64,000 nucleotides of DNA from Halomicrococcus gelatinilyticus. Its GTDB lineage: Archaea; Halobacteriota; Halobacteria; Halobacteriales; Haladaptataceae. The notes beneath the pieces are model-generated. The model saw nothing but the letters and a program-made list of their open reading frames with translations, was not told the DNA's origin and made no database searches. The position numbers and the translations under genes were made by a program. Below, piece by piece: positions 45,979 to 55,334 of this stretch; positions within the stretch are counted from its first letter, which is position 1; every line of letters starts with the position of its first letter. The stretch covers positions 806,001-870,000 of the forward strand of contig CP100465.1 of assembly GCA_024227995.1 (NCBI GenBank). Direction: 5' to 3'.

Positions 45979-46920
45979 ATGACCGCGATACAGACGAGCG
46001 GACTGACGAAGCGGTTCGGCGACGTGGTAGCGGTGCGAGACCTCGACCTCACCGTCGAGGAGGGCGAGATCTTCGGCTTCCTGGGGCCGAACGGCTGCGG
46101 GAAGTCGACGACCATCAACATGCTGCTCGATTACGTCCGCCCGACGGAAGGCACCGCGACCGTCCTCGGCCGGGACGCCCAGGCGGACACCCTGGCCATC
46201 CACGAACGCATCGGCATCCTCCCGGACGCGTTCGACCTGTACGACCGGCTGTCGGGGCGCAAGCACGTCCAGTTCGCCATCGACTCCAAGCGCTCCGAGG
46301 AGTCCGTCAGCGAGATACTCGACCGCGTCGGTCTCTCCGCGGAGGACGCCGAGCGGCCGGCCGGCGACTACTCGAAGGGGATGCGACAGCGCCTCGCGCT
46401 CGGGATGGCGCTGGTCGGTGACCCCGACCTCCTCATCCTCGACGAGCCCTCCTCCGGCCTCGACCCGAACGGTGTGAGCGAGATGCGCGACATCATCCGG
46501 TCGCAGGCCGACCGCGGGACTGCCGTCTTCTTCTCCAGCCACATCCTCAGCCAGGTCGAGGCCGTCTGCGACCGCGTCGCCATCATGCAGTCCGGCGAAC
46601 TCGTCGCCGTCGACACCATCGAGGGACTCCGGCAGGCGAACGGCGGCGGCGCGCGGATGACCCTCACGGTCGACGCCGTGCCCGACCTCGACTTCGCGGA
46701 CGTCCCCGGCGTCACGGACGCGACGGTGGACGGCAACCGCATCACGCTCGCGCTCTCCGACGACGGTGCGAAGGCCCCGGCCATCAACCACGTCGAGGAC
46801 GCCGGCGCCCGACTGACCGACATCGAGACGAGCGAGTCCTCGCTGGAGGACCTGTTCACCACCTACACGAGCGGTTCTGGTGCCGATCGTGGCGGCGAAC
46901 CCCAGGAGGTGGACGCATGA
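45979..46920 (+). CDS. ABC transporter ATP-binding protein
   Basis: This 313-residue ATPase has Walker A GPNGCGKST (about residues 38-46), the signature YSKGMRQRLAL, Walker B LLILDEP and the H-loop SSHILS. It is of the exporter/ABC-2 type with a C-terminal extension. Together with the overlapping permease (46917-47744) it forms a complete ABC exporter. The ATG is preceded by about 165 bases with AT-rich attattttag at 45904-45913, a likely promoter with a leader. Confidence 0.93.
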   Translation: MTAIQTSGLTKRFGDVVAVRDLDLTVEEGEIFGFLGPNGCGKSTTINMLLDYVRPTEGTATVLGRDAQADTLAIHERIGILPDAFDLYDRLSGRKHVQFAIDSKRSEESVSEILDRVGLSAEDAERPAGDYSKGMRQRLALGMALVGDPDLLILDEPSSGLDPNGVSEMRDIIRSQADRGTAVFFSSHILSQVEAVCDRVAIMQSGELVAVDTIEGLRQANGGGARMTLTVDAVPDLDFADVPGVTDATVDGNRITLALSDDGAKAPAINHVEDAGARLTDIETSESSLEDLFTTYTSGSGADRGGEPQEVDA

Positions 46921-47744
46921 GCTGGACCGTCGTCGCGCGCAAGGACTTCGAGGACGCCGCGCGTTCGAAGATGCTCTGGGCCATCACCGCCCTGTTCGTC
47001 GTGTTCACGGCGGGGACCGTCTACGCGTTCGACCGCATCATGGAGCAGACGGCGACGACCGCGCTCCAGACGCTCACCCTCCCGGCGGGCCTCGTCATCC
47101 CCATCACGGCGCTCGTCGTCGCCTACCTCGCCATCGCGGGCGAGCGGGAGACGGGGAGCATCAAGCTCCTGCTCGGCCTACCGCACACCCGCCGCGACGT
47201 GATGGTCGGGAAGCTCGTCGGGCGCGCGGGCACCGTCGTCGTGGCGACCGTCGTCGCGTTCGCTGTCACGACCGCTGTGCTCGTCGGACTGTACGGCACG
47301 GTGCCGTTCGTCGAGTACCTGCTGTTGACGCTGCTGACGGCCCTGTTCAGCGCGGTGTTCGTCGGCATCGCCGTCGGCATCTCCGCAGCGACGGCGACGC
47401 GCTCCCGGGCGATGGCCGCCGCGGTCGGCGTGTTCGTCGTCTTCCAGATCCTCTGGGACTACGTGCCGATGGGGATCTACTACCTCGTCGAGGGGGCGAT
47501 TCCGGCGGGGGGGCCGCTCCCGCCGTGGTACTTCCTGGCAGTGATACTCAACCCGAAGAACGCCTACTCGACGGCCTCGGCACTGTTCCTCCCCCAGAGC
47601 CTCACCGGGTCGATGGCGGAGCGGGTCGCGGGCGAGGTGCCGTTCTACCTCCAGGACTGGTTCGCGCTGGGCGTCCTGATCGCGTGGCTCGTCGTCCCGG
47701 TCGTACTCGGGTACGTCCGGTTCGAGCGGGCCGACCTCGGGTAG
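46917..47744 (+). CDS. ABC-2 type transporter permease
   Basis: This 275-residue membrane protein has six hydrophobic spans and the conserved GERETGSIKLLLGLPHTRRD after the second, as in NosY-like/ABC-2 permeases. It pairs with the upstream ATPase, sharing an ATGA overlap. The substrate is unknown. An HxlR-type regulator gene converges on it, with its stop codon one base away. Confidence 0.9.
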   Translation: MSWTVVARKDFEDAARSKMLWAITALFVVFTAGTVYAFDRIMEQTATTALQTLTLPAGLVIPITALVVAYLAIAGERETGSIKLLLGLPHTRRDVMVGKLVGRAGTVVVATVVAFAVTTAVLVGLYGTVPFVEYLLLTLLTALFSAVFVGIAVGISAATATRSRAMAAAVGVFVVFQILWDYVPMGIYYLVEGAIPAGGPLPPWYFLAVILNPKNAYSTASALFLPQSLTGSMAERVAGEVPFYLQDWFALGVLIAWLVVPVVLGYVRFERADLG

Positions 47745-47745
47745 C

Positions 47746-48120
47746 TCACGCGATAGCGGAGTCCGGGTCCTCCGCGGGCACGAGGTGCTCGTTGCCCCAG
47801 TCGCGCATGGCGAAGATGACCGGCCGCAGTGACTCCCCGGTCTCCGTCAGCGAGTACTCGACGCGGACCGGCTTCTCGCTCACTATCTCGCGGTTCACGA
47901 GACGCTTCCCCTCCAGGTCCTCCAGGCTATCGGACAGCACCTTGCTCGAGATGCCGTCGACCTCCTCCTGCAGCGCGTTGAACCCCAGCGGCCCGTTCAC
48001 GAGCAGCCGGTGGACGATGACCGGATGCCACTTCTTCCCGACGAGTCGCGCCGTCGCAGTGATCGGACACCACTCCTCGCCGGCACACCAGAGTTCGAGT
48101 CGTTCCGGCTCGTCGCTCAT
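47746..48120 (-). CDS. HxlR-family winged-helix regulator
   Basis: This 124-residue protein has the HxlR pattern: CPITATARLVGKKWHPVIVH, then FNALQEEVDGISSKVLSDSL and a wing KPVRVEYSLTETG. HxlR dimers bind DNA and often respond to redox or aldehyde stress; two Cys near the start (LWCAGEEWC) could be redox-sensing. It converges on the ABC permease. The start ATG 48120 begins the short conserved N terminus. Confidence 0.9.
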   Translation of the reverse strand: MSDEPERLELWCAGEEWCPITATARLVGKKWHPVIVHRLLVNGPLGFNALQEEVDGISSKVLSDSLEDLEGKRLVNREIVSEKPVRVEYSLTETGESLRPVIFAMRDWGNEHLVPAEDPDSAIA

Positions 48121-48397
48121 GGGTCGGCCTACGCGCTGGACCGACGAAGCGTTACCCCTAGACGTCTGCTCACCAACAGTAATTCGGTGCTGAACGCGCC
48201 CGGAACGGACGGCAACGTCTCGCCGCGGACCGTCGTGAGAGACCCACCGCAGCTGGAGCGTCACCTGCCTGACCGGTTGTCGCGACGACCCACCGACGGC
48301 ACGTCCACCACCCACCTAGGTCGTTGGTAACACTTAACACCGCTCGGTCGCTAGCTACTGCCGTGGCGCAAGTGGGTTGCCGCCCAACAGCATCGAC

Positions 48398-48568
48398 ATG
48401 ACCACCAGCACGCACGACCCCGAAGACGACGCCCAGTGGACCCGCGAGGCGGACGACCGGTACGCCGAGCTTCAGGTCCAAGAGAACGACGTGATGATCT
48501 ACGACCTCCGGAACCACAGCGCGTGGCTCAGTTCGAACGCAGCGGTATTGCTCTCCAAGATGGTGTGA
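48398..48568 (+). CDS. Small haloarchaeal protein (DUF7331-like)
   Basis: This 56-residue protein starts MTTSTHDPEDDAQWTREADD. Its C-terminal half DVMIYDLRNHSAWLSSNAA follows the VxIYDxxNHxAWIxS pattern of a common haloarchaeal family of small proteins. There is no membrane segment or Cys pair. Its function is unknown. Start ATG 48398. Confidence 0.6.
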   Translation: MTTSTHDPEDDAQWTREADDRYAELQVQENDVMIYDLRNHSAWLSSNAAVLLSKMV

Positions 48569-48779
48569 GACGGGTCGACGGGTCGGTTACAGTACGGCTG
48601 GGCGGTCACGCCCCTCCTCCGGTCACCGCGCTTCTGACAGGACCACCTGCACGTACTACGGCGATCGTAGCCGAGCGCTGGTAGCCGACCGCACGTCGGT
48701 GGCCTTCACTGCGAACCAGCGCGACATACCGTCGCGGCAGCAGTTACTCCAGAACCAGCAGTCGACGCCTACGCAGATA
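48569..48779. other. Intergenic region without a supported gene
   Basis: No gene, tRNA or clear promoter is seen between the small protein gene and the tandem repeat. The open frame that runs through the repeat region on the plus strand is an artefact of the repeat. Confidence 0.5.
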
Positions 48780-48937
48780 TGGTGCGGGCGTCCGACGTCC
48801 TACGCGGATGGCGCGGGCGTCCGACGTCCTACGCGGATGGCGCGGGCGTCCGACGTCCTACGCGGATGGCGCGGGCGTCCGACGTCCTACGCGGATGGCG
48901 CGGGCGTCCGACGTCCTACGCGGATGGCGCGGGCGTC
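48780..48937. repeat. 29-bp tandem repeat, five copies plus a 13-base partial, overlapping the hflX end
   Basis: The unit begins tggcgcgggcgtccgacgtc and is 29 bases long. Units start at 48780, 48809, 48838, 48867 and 48896; a partial copy spans 48925-48937. Only the fourth base of the first unit differs (t for c). The unit contains the hflX stop codon and its last codons, so the array is a multiplied copy of the 3' end of that gene. There are no spacers, so this is a minisatellite and not CRISPR. Confidence 0.93.
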
Positions 48938-50211
48938 AGGTCGCTCGCCTTCGCACGTGACCGTTCGACGACGGAGGGGCGGGCCTCGAACTCGACCAGG
49001 ACCTCGTCGTCGGCGTAGGTCACGTCCTCGACGTGCGCGTGGTCGTGGACCCACGAGACCAGGCTCATCGTGTCCTCGGTCATCGGCAGCACGAGGCGCT
49101 CGTGCTCCCAGTCGGGGAGTTCGTCGTCGATGCGCTGCTCGAGTCGCTCGACGTTCGTCCCCTCCATGCCACTGATGGCGACGGGGTCGGGAGCGAGCGC
49201 CGACAGCGCCTCACGCTTCTCCGCGAGTTCCTCGTCGCTCACCGCGTCGATCTTGTTCAGCACCGTGACGATGGGCGCCTCGTTGCGCTCGTACAGCGTG
49301 TCGTGGCAGGTGACGACCTTCTCGCGGATCTCCTCAACCGGTTCGCTCACGTCGACGACCAGCAACACGAGGTCGGCGTAGTACACCGCGTCCAGCGTCG
49401 ACTTGAACGACTCGACCAGCCAGTGGGGCAGGTCGCTGATGAACCCGACCGTGTCCGTCACGAGCACGTCGCGGCGGTCGATTGCCGCGCGCCGGGTCGT
49501 CGTCCCCAGCGTCGTGAACAGTCGGTCCTCCGCCTCCGCGGTCGTCTCGAGGTCCGGGTGGAGCTCGTCGTTCTCGCCGAGTTCGAGGTCCTCCGCGAGT
49601 CGCTGGAGCAGGGTCGACTTGCCGGCGTTGGTGTAGCCCGCCAGCGCGACGAGGTCGAACCCCGACTCACGGCGGCGCTCGCGGCGGTCCGCCTCCTTGT
49701 CCGCCAGGGCGTCGAGTTCGTTCTTGATGCGCGAGATCTGGTCTTTGATGTCCTGCTCGCGGCTCTCGTCGTACTCGCCCAGGCCCATGAACCCGGGGCG
49801 CTCCTCCCGTTTCGCGAGGCTGGTCTTGGCCTCCGCGCGGGGGAGTTCGTACCGCAGTTCGGCGAGTTCGACCTGCAACTGGGCCTTGCGCGTCTGCGCC
49901 CGCTGGCCGAATATCTCCAGGATGAGCCGGAACCGGTCGATGACCCGGGTCCCCTCCGGGAGCTCCTGGCCGAGGTTGTACGTCTGGTACGGCCCGAGCT
50001 GGTTGTCGAAGACCACGACGCCGGCGCCCGTCTCCTCGACGGCGGCGACCAGTTCGGCGACCTTCCCCTCGCCAAACTGGTAGGCCGGGTCCTCCTCGCG
50101 GGACTGGGTGAGCTCGGCGGCCACCTCGTAGCCCGCGGCCCGCGTCAGGTCTCGCAGTTCCTCTACGTCTGCCGTGCCGGAGTCGACGCGTTTTGCGATT
50201 ATCGCTTTCAT
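48916..50211 (-). CDS. hflX: GTPase HflX
   Basis: This 431-residue GTPase has an N-terminal HflX domain (about 1-180), a coiled linker (about 165-210) and a G domain with GYTNAGKST (P-loop), TDTVGFISDLP (G3) and NKIDA (G4). HflX binds the ribosome and can split or rescue stalled 70S particles. The start ATG 50211 overlaps the DUF2209 stop by 4 bases. Its C-terminal codons and stop lie in the last unit of the tandem repeat. Confidence 0.94.
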   Translation of the reverse strand: MKAIIAKRVDSGTADVEELRDLTRAAGYEVAAELTQSREEDPAYQFGEGKVAELVAAVEETGAGVVVFDNQLGPYQTYNLGQELPEGTRVIDRFRLILEIFGQRAQTRKAQLQVELAELRYELPRAEAKTSLAKREERPGFMGLGEYDESREQDIKDQISRIKNELDALADKEADRRERRRESGFDLVALAGYTNAGKSTLLQRLAEDLELGENDELHPDLETTAEAEDRLFTTLGTTTRRAAIDRRDVLVTDTVGFISDLPHWLVESFKSTLDAVYYADLVLLVVDVSEPVEEIREKVVTCHDTLYERNEAPIVTVLNKIDAVSDEELAEKREALSALAPDPVAISGMEGTNVERLEQRIDDELPDWEHERLVLPMTEDTMSLVSWVHDHAHVEDVTYADDEVLVEFEARPSVVERSRAKASDLTPAPSA

Positions 50212-50573
50212 AGGAGCAGTCTCCGGGCGGCGTACGCGGCGTAATGAGCTGCCTGCACTGTCTCGCGTTCGGCTATGCTCTCGACGTACTTGAACTCTCC
50301 TTCGAGGTACTGTTCGACGGTCCACGGCGGTTCCTCGTAGAACTCGCCGCGCTCGGCGACCACCGGTCCCTGCGGCGGTTCCGGGAGCTCGCCGAGAGCG
50401 TCGCGGACCACGCCGACCGTGGCCTCGAGCGTCGGCTCCTCACGACTGACGGCGAATCCCATCCCCAGAACGCTGTCCAGTCTCGTCGTGCCGACGGCGG
50501 CGTGGACCGCAGCCGCTACCATGAGGTACTCGCCGGCCTCCTCGTGGCGGCCGCTGATGTCGACGCCGACCAC
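50208..50573 (-). CDS. DUF2209 family protein
   Basis: This 121-residue protein begins VGVDISGRHEEAGEYLMVAA, the DUF2209 start, and has a mixed alpha/beta makeup. It starts at GTG 50573 and overlaps hflX by 4 bases, implying co-translation. This coupling suggests a connection to ribosome or GTPase function. The family is uncharacterised as far as I know. Confidence 0.8.
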   Translation of the reverse strand: MVGVDISGRHEEAGEYLMVAAAVHAAVGTTRLDSVLGMGFAVSREEPTLEATVGVVRDALGELPEPPQGPVVAERGEFYEEPPWTVEQYLEGEFKYVESIAERETVQAAHYAAYAARRLLL

Positions 50574-50742
50574 TTCAGCCGCGCCGGGCCTGCACCTCGA
50601 TTGACGCCGCGCACCCGTGCACGCGAGGAGCTATGCGGTCGTGGTTATTGAATCTCCCGCCGACACGGGGGTTGCCGCCATCCGCAATCCCGGCCGCCAG
50701 CCAACCCGTAGACATTTAAAACAATGCCACCAACGCCCGGAC

Positions 50743-51888
50743 ATGAACCGACTCGCGAAGGCTGCCGCGGTCGTATTCGCGGTCGCCGCGCTCCCCTATC
50801 TCGCCTTCCTCGCGCTGTACGGTCTGCTCCGGCCGGCGGGGTCGCCGGCGCGCAAGGACGAAGGGGCGGAACCGACGGTGAGCATCGTCCTGCCGACGTA
50901 CAACGAGGGGGACATCGTCGAGAAGAAACTCGACGACCTGCTCGCGCTCGACTACCCGATGGCGAAGGTCGAACTCGTCGTCGTCGACTCCAGCGACGAC
51001 GAGACGCCCGAGATAATCCGGGAGTACTTCGCCGACCGCGAGCATCCCGAGCTGACCCTCATCGAGGAGGACGAACGGCGCGGCCTCGCCCCCGCCCTCA
51101 ACGACGCCTACGCGGCGGCCGAGAACGAGATGATCGTCAAGACCGACTGCGACTCCTACGTCGCCGCGGACGCGCTGCGGGTCGCCGCCGCGAACCTCGC
51201 CGACCCCGACGTCGCCGCCGTCAGCGGCACCAACGCCGAGGTGCTCGGCGGCAGCGAGGTCGAAGAAGGCTACCGCGACGTCCAGGGCCACGTCCAGACG
51301 CTCGAGTCCCACCTCGACTCGACGCTCATCTTCCACGGCCCCTTCTCCGCGTTCGAGAACGACGCCATCGTCCCCATCGACCCCGACTCCATCGCCGACG
51401 ACACCGAACTCGCGCTGAAGATACGCCGCAACGGCGACCGCGTCGTCTTCGACCCGGCCATCCGCTATCAGGAGGCCTCTCATTCGGACTTCCGCAAGCG
51501 CCGCCAGCAGAAGGACCGCCGCGGGATGGGACTGATACGATTGCTGTACCGCCAGCGCGACGCGCTCGGGCAGCACGGGCTGTACGGCTGGCTCGTCCTC
51601 CCGTTCAACTGGTGGTTCATGGTCGTCTCGCCGTGGCTGGTTGCGCTCGGCGTCGGGCTGCTGACCGGCGCGGCGCTGGTCGCGGCGGGACCGTTCGGGC
51701 TTGCAGTTCCTGCGGCGCTGGGCGCGTTCGTGTGGTTAGGTGGGCGTGACAAGCTGGGCCCGCTCCAGCCGTTCTACGCCGTCTTCGACACGCAGGTCTC
51801 GCTGTGGCGTGCGAGCGTGGAGCTGTTGCGCGGCGAGGGCGACGGGACGTGGGAGATAGACGAGGAGTTGCGGGAGGCGTTCGAATGA
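50743..51888 (+). CDS. Membrane-embedded family 2 glycosyltransferase
   Basis: This 381-residue GT2 has an N-terminal membrane helix (about 6-28), a GT-A catalytic domain with TVSIVLPTYNEGDIV, TDCDSYV (DXD) and DDTELALKIRRNGDR, then RRQQKDRR in the place of QxxRW, and two or three C-terminal helices. It probably adds or polymerises a sugar from a nucleotide-sugar at the inner membrane face. A TATA-like catttaaa lies 25-30 bases before ATG 50743. It is GC-rich, unlike the operon that follows. Confidence 0.85.
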   Translation: MNRLAKAAAVVFAVAALPYLAFLALYGLLRPAGSPARKDEGAEPTVSIVLPTYNEGDIVEKKLDDLLALDYPMAKVELVVVDSSDDETPEIIREYFADREHPELTLIEEDERRGLAPALNDAYAAAENEMIVKTDCDSYVAADALRVAAANLADPDVAAVSGTNAEVLGGSEVEEGYRDVQGHVQTLESHLDSTLIFHGPFSAFENDAIVPIDPDSIADDTELALKIRRNGDRVVFDPAIRYQEASHSDFRKRRQQKDRRGMGLIRLLYRQRDALGQHGLYGWLVLPFNWWFMVVSPWLVALGVGLLTGAALVAAGPFGLAVPAALGAFVWLGGRDKLGPLQPFYAVFDTQVSLWRASVELLRGEGDGTWEIDEELREAFE

Positions 51889-51962
51889 CGACGACGGTTG
51901 GCAGCGTCGTCGTTAATCGAGCTACCGAATACATTTTAATGTGTCATGCATAGGCCCGCTCA

Positions 51963-53003
51963 ATGAACGCGGTCGTTGTTCACGATGGAGCCGTTCATCC
52001 CGGTGGTGCTGTGAAAGTTGTGATAGAAACGGCACGTGCCCTTGACGGTGACATCGTCGTCGGGATATCAGCCATGGACGAAGACTGGTGGAACTCTCGC
52101 GTTCCGAACGACGCCAAGGTTCTTTCGAAGAAGTCCAAGATGGGGACCATTCAAGATTTGAAAAACGCATATCGAATGATGAATTTATCACTTAACGAAT
52201 ATGACGTTGTAGTGACCTCAGGGCCAGCGACGAAGTTCTTCCAGCCGTATGACAACCAGACGCACGTCCACTACCTCCACCACCCACCGCTTTCGAAACT
52301 ATGGTTCGAGGGTGGACTCTCCGCCTATCTCCAATCTTTCGTCGACAGAGTAGAAACGAGGTCGATCCCAGTTATCATAGCAAACAGTCGGTTGACAGCC
52401 GAAAGGTGCTGGAAACACTACGGTCGTGAGGTAAGTCGAGTTGTCAATCCGCCAGTTGAAGTGGAGTCCTTTTCGGGCAAAACCGACCGCCAAGAGAACA
52501 AGTTCGTGATGGTTGGGCGCCTGGAGGAACGCAAGCGTCCCCGTCTGGCAGTTCAAGCGTTTACCGAACTGCAAGACTCGGAGATTTCTCCAAGACCGGA
52601 GCTCCACCTAGTCGGAGGGGGACCGGACTTGCAGAAAATCAAGAAAGAGGCATCTGATAACATTGTTGTTCACGGGTTCGTTGACGATGAAGAGCTCAGG
52701 TCAATCGTTGAGTCCGCTTACGGAGGAGTATTCCTCGCAAAACGGGAGGATTTCGGTCTTACACCGGTAGAGTATCTAGCCGCCGGTCTTCCCGTGCTTG
52801 GTGTCGACGAACCGAATACGAACAACCAGATACAGAATGAAGAACAGGGGGTTCTCGTCGAACCAGACGTGGAGTCGGTGAAGAAAGGGGTAGTCAAGAT
52901 GATAGACAAGCCCTGGGACAGGGAAAATATTTCTGCGACAGTTGACCAATATGGAATTAATCGGTTCCAGAAAGAGATACAGGAGGCAGTGAAAGATGCC
53001 TGA
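51963..53003 (+). CDS. Family 4-type glycosyltransferase, first gene of glycan operon
   Basis: This 346-residue GT-B protein has GGAVKVVIETARAL at the N-terminal glycine loop, VGRLEERKRPRLAVQAF, and the EX7E motif EDFGLTPVEYLAAGLP in the C-terminal domain, which holds the nucleotide-sugar. It transfers a sugar from an activated donor in the cytoplasm. A TATA-like attttaa near 51932-51938 is the likely operon promoter. Its stop overlaps the next gene by 8 bases. From here the DNA is visibly AT-richer. Confidence 0.88.
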   Translation: MNAVVVHDGAVHPGGAVKVVIETARALDGDIVVGISAMDEDWWNSRVPNDAKVLSKKSKMGTIQDLKNAYRMMNLSLNEYDVVVTSGPATKFFQPYDNQTHVHYLHHPPLSKLWFEGGLSAYLQSFVDRVETRSIPVIIANSRLTAERCWKHYGREVSRVVNPPVEVESFSGKTDRQENKFVMVGRLEERKRPRLAVQAFTELQDSEISPRPELHLVGGGPDLQKIKKEASDNIVVHGFVDDEELRSIVESAYGGVFLAKREDFGLTPVEYLAAGLPVLGVDEPNTNNQIQNEEQGVLVEPDVESVKKGVVKMIDKPWDRENISATVDQYGINRFQKEIQEAVKDA

Positions 53004-53955
53004 CCCGATATTTCTTTACAACGATCCACATCCAGTCCACGAGAAGATGGCAACGCGAATCGACGCAGAGTTTGTCGAATGTTCGAAAGGAAGCGTTCTA
53101 GACAGACTTCAAGCCGGAGTCTCCCACGATTTCGGCGATCGGCCAGTTTTGATCGAAGGGGGCGTCCCCTTGCTGGAGACCGGATTTCTAGGGCGGTTCG
53201 GGAACTCGGGACCGATCATCGAACTTGCGGCCGATGGTACGCTTATTGACATCCAGACTCCGCTACAAGGTCGCCCGTACCACGAACGAATCGCCCACAT
53301 CTTCGGGGAACACGAAGTCGATGCGACGATCACGGTGAGCGACTACATTGCTGCCTACGCACGAAAGTACGATCGTCCCGTCCAGGTTATACATCCATTT
53401 GTTGAGGAGAATCGGTTCGAGAACTTGTCGGCCCAGCAACCGGGAGGTGATGGAGAAACCATCCTCTGTGTTGGGAAGTACCGACACAAGAACGGTCAAG
53501 ACGTACTCAAGGACGCGATGAGCCACATTTCAGGCAGTGCTGTAGCCCACTTTGTAGGGCCCGATACCGAGAACATCGAGGAGGGCGAGAACATCGAGGC
53601 CCATGGGTACGTCGAACTGGACCAGTTCTACGGCTTGATGGACCGAGCAGACCTGATGGTGTACCCTGCGCGCGTCGGTGCCTATCCAGTCGCCGTCCTT
53701 GAGGCGATGGTCGCTGCGACGCCCGTCCTGACGTCACCATACGTTGGAAACGCTGACATTGTCAGATCCCTCCACCCGAACTTCATTACCAGACCCGAGC
53801 CACGTACGGTTGCCGACCACATCGAATGGGCGATGGAACGCGATTTATCCAAGTATGGACGCCAGGCACGGGAAATTGGGATGGGCTTCGAAGAGGAACG
53901 TCACCTTTCAGACTTCGAAAACCGATTCAATAAAGTCCTTTCAGAACTAACCTAA
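52996..53955 (+). CDS. Glycosyltransferase, GT4-like, paralog of 55847-56809
   Basis: This 319-residue protein has the GT-B C-terminal pattern: ILCVGKYRHKNGQDVL, then GLMDRADLMVYPARVGAYPV and AVLEAMVAATPVL. Its N-terminal half has an unusual segment, GDRPVLIEGGVPLLE with FGNSGPIIELAADGT. The same segment recurs in the gene at 55847. It acts after the first GT4 and shares 8 overlapping bases with it. The acceptor is unknown. Confidence 0.82.
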   Translation: MPDPIFLYNDPHPVHEKMATRIDAEFVECSKGSVLDRLQAGVSHDFGDRPVLIEGGVPLLETGFLGRFGNSGPIIELAADGTLIDIQTPLQGRPYHERIAHIFGEHEVDATITVSDYIAAYARKYDRPVQVIHPFVEENRFENLSAQQPGGDGETILCVGKYRHKNGQDVLKDAMSHISGSAVAHFVGPDTENIEEGENIEAHGYVELDQFYGLMDRADLMVYPARVGAYPVAVLEAMVAATPVLTSPYVGNADIVRSLHPNFITRPEPRTVADHIEWAMERDLSKYGRQAREIGMGFEEERHLSDFENRFNKVLSELT

Positions 53956-53966
53956 GTGTGAATGAA

Positions 53967-55334
53967 ATGACAGAGAATCCCAATATCGTTATGGTGTCCT
54001 GGGATAGTGTTCGTGCCGACCATATGCCATTTCACGGATACGATCGGAGCACGTGTCCATTCGTTAGCGAGATGGCACAGGAGGGACTCCTGTTCGAAAA
54101 CACCCAGGTATCTGCGGTCGGGACTGCTGCATCGTTCACTGGTGTATTCACAGGCGACCACGCAAGTGCGACGATGCTCAATCCGGATCCGTCGTACTGG
54201 GCAAAGTCCCTCGAAGGAGAACGTCTTCTCCCGGAAGTTCTACAGGAGGAGGGGTACCACACCGGGGGGTTCCATTTCAACGCGTTGATGTCGTCTAACT
54301 TCGGGTGGAATCGAGGGTGGGACGTCTATGAGGATCACATGTGGGACGAGAAAGGCGGGAACTCCCCGACGGATGACAGCGATGAAGATCTAAAGTCGAA
54401 AGTCTACGACTTCCTCCAGAAGCGGGATATGGGTAACTTCGCGATGCACCTCAAGAAGTCCATCACCGGCGAAACACCGGTCAAGTGGGAGAAGATGTGG
54501 GGAGAAATCGAGAAGTTCATCGAAGACGCCCCCGAACCGTGGTTTCTCTGGGTTCTCCTCATCGATACCCACCATCCTTACTATGCACCGCCGGAGTCTC
54601 ACGAATGGTCGCAACCCGGTATCCGTCCTACGTACGCGCTGAACTACCTGATGCGGCGCCACCGAGATCTCGTCGGAGAGCGTCGGCAGTCGGTCATCGA
54701 TTCGTACGACAATACGATGCGGTACGCCGACGAATTTGTGCGCCAACTCGACAAAAAGCTCGAGTCAGAGGGGTACGGGGACGCCCCATTTATCTTCCAC
54801 TCGGACCACGGTGACGAGATGGGTGAGCACGCGAACTACGGTCACCGTCCGTTGATGTACGATACGGTGACCCGCGTGCCGTTAGTGATGAAAAACGTCG
54901 GCGAGAGCGGAGTGAGAGAAGGGCCCCACTCGTTGATGGACCTCGGGAATGCGATTCTAGAAATCGCAAACATCGACGAGCGTCTCGGACAGGGACAGTC
55001 GGTTCTCTCCCACGACAGAGACACCGTAACAGTCCAGAACTTGCTCGGCGACGAGTTCGGACGAACGGTAGCCGCTGTCGGTCCGAAGTGGAAGGTCCTC
55101 TATCATCCAGAAGGCGATTGGGGTCACGGTATGGACTTTGAGGGAGGATCCTGGGAAGCTTACAAACACAATGAGGATCCAATGGAAGAAGAGAACAGGT
55201 GGGGAGAACATCCGAAAAAACTCGAAGAGAAACTCCGAACCCAACTCGAAACTGACGCCGGTGAGGTGAGAAGTAAAGGAGACATGGATAACGAAACGAA
55301 AGAAAGGCTACGCGAACTGGGTTACATAGAATGA
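53967..55334 (+). CDS. Alkaline-phosphatase-superfamily (sulfatase-like) protein
   Basis: This 455-residue protein has the metal-binding MVSWDSVRADHM near the start, HSDHGDEMGEHANYGH in the middle, and ends LRELGYIE, as sulfatases do. The CxPxR sulfatase signature is absent; AVGTAASFTGVFTG carries the likely Thr or Ser nucleophile instead. It may therefore transfer phospho-groups or hydrolyse sugar sulfates or phosphates. No signal peptide is seen. GTG 53958 is an alternative start. The stop overlaps the next gene by 4 bases. Confidence 0.8.
   Translation: MTENPNIVMVSWDSVRADHMPFHGYDRSTCPFVSEMAQEGLLFENTQVSAVGTAASFTGVFTGDHASATMLNPDPSYWAKSLEGERLLPEVLQEEGYHTGGFHFNALMSSNFGWNRGWDVYEDHMWDEKGGNSPTDDSDEDLKSKVYDFLQKRDMGNFAMHLKKSITGETPVKWEKMWGEIEKFIEDAPEPWFLWVLLIDTHHPYYAPPESHEWSQPGIRPTYALNYLMRRHRDLVGERRQSVIDSYDNTMRYADEFVRQLDKKLESEGYGDAPFIFHSDHGDEMGEHANYGHRPLMYDTVTRVPLVMKNVGESGVREGPHSLMDLGNAILEIANIDERLGQGQSVLSHDRDTVTVQNLLGDEFGRTVAAVGPKWKVLYHPEGDWGHGMDFEGGSWEAYKHNEDPMEEENRWGEHPKKLEEKLRTQLETDAGEVRSKGDMDNETKERLRELGYIE

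Noticed and set aside
48171..48328. accaac and gttggt as paired HxlR operators
   Set aside because: The two hexamers are 150 bases apart and short enough to occur by chance.
48780..48937. Possible CRISPR array
   Set aside because: The 29-base units follow each other with no spacers and one unit contains a gene's stop codon. This is a tandem repeat.
48699..49175. Plus-strand 158-codon frame through the tandem repeat
   Set aside because: It exists only because the repeat has no plus-strand stop in any frame, and it runs antisense over hflX. The translation is a cycling artefact.
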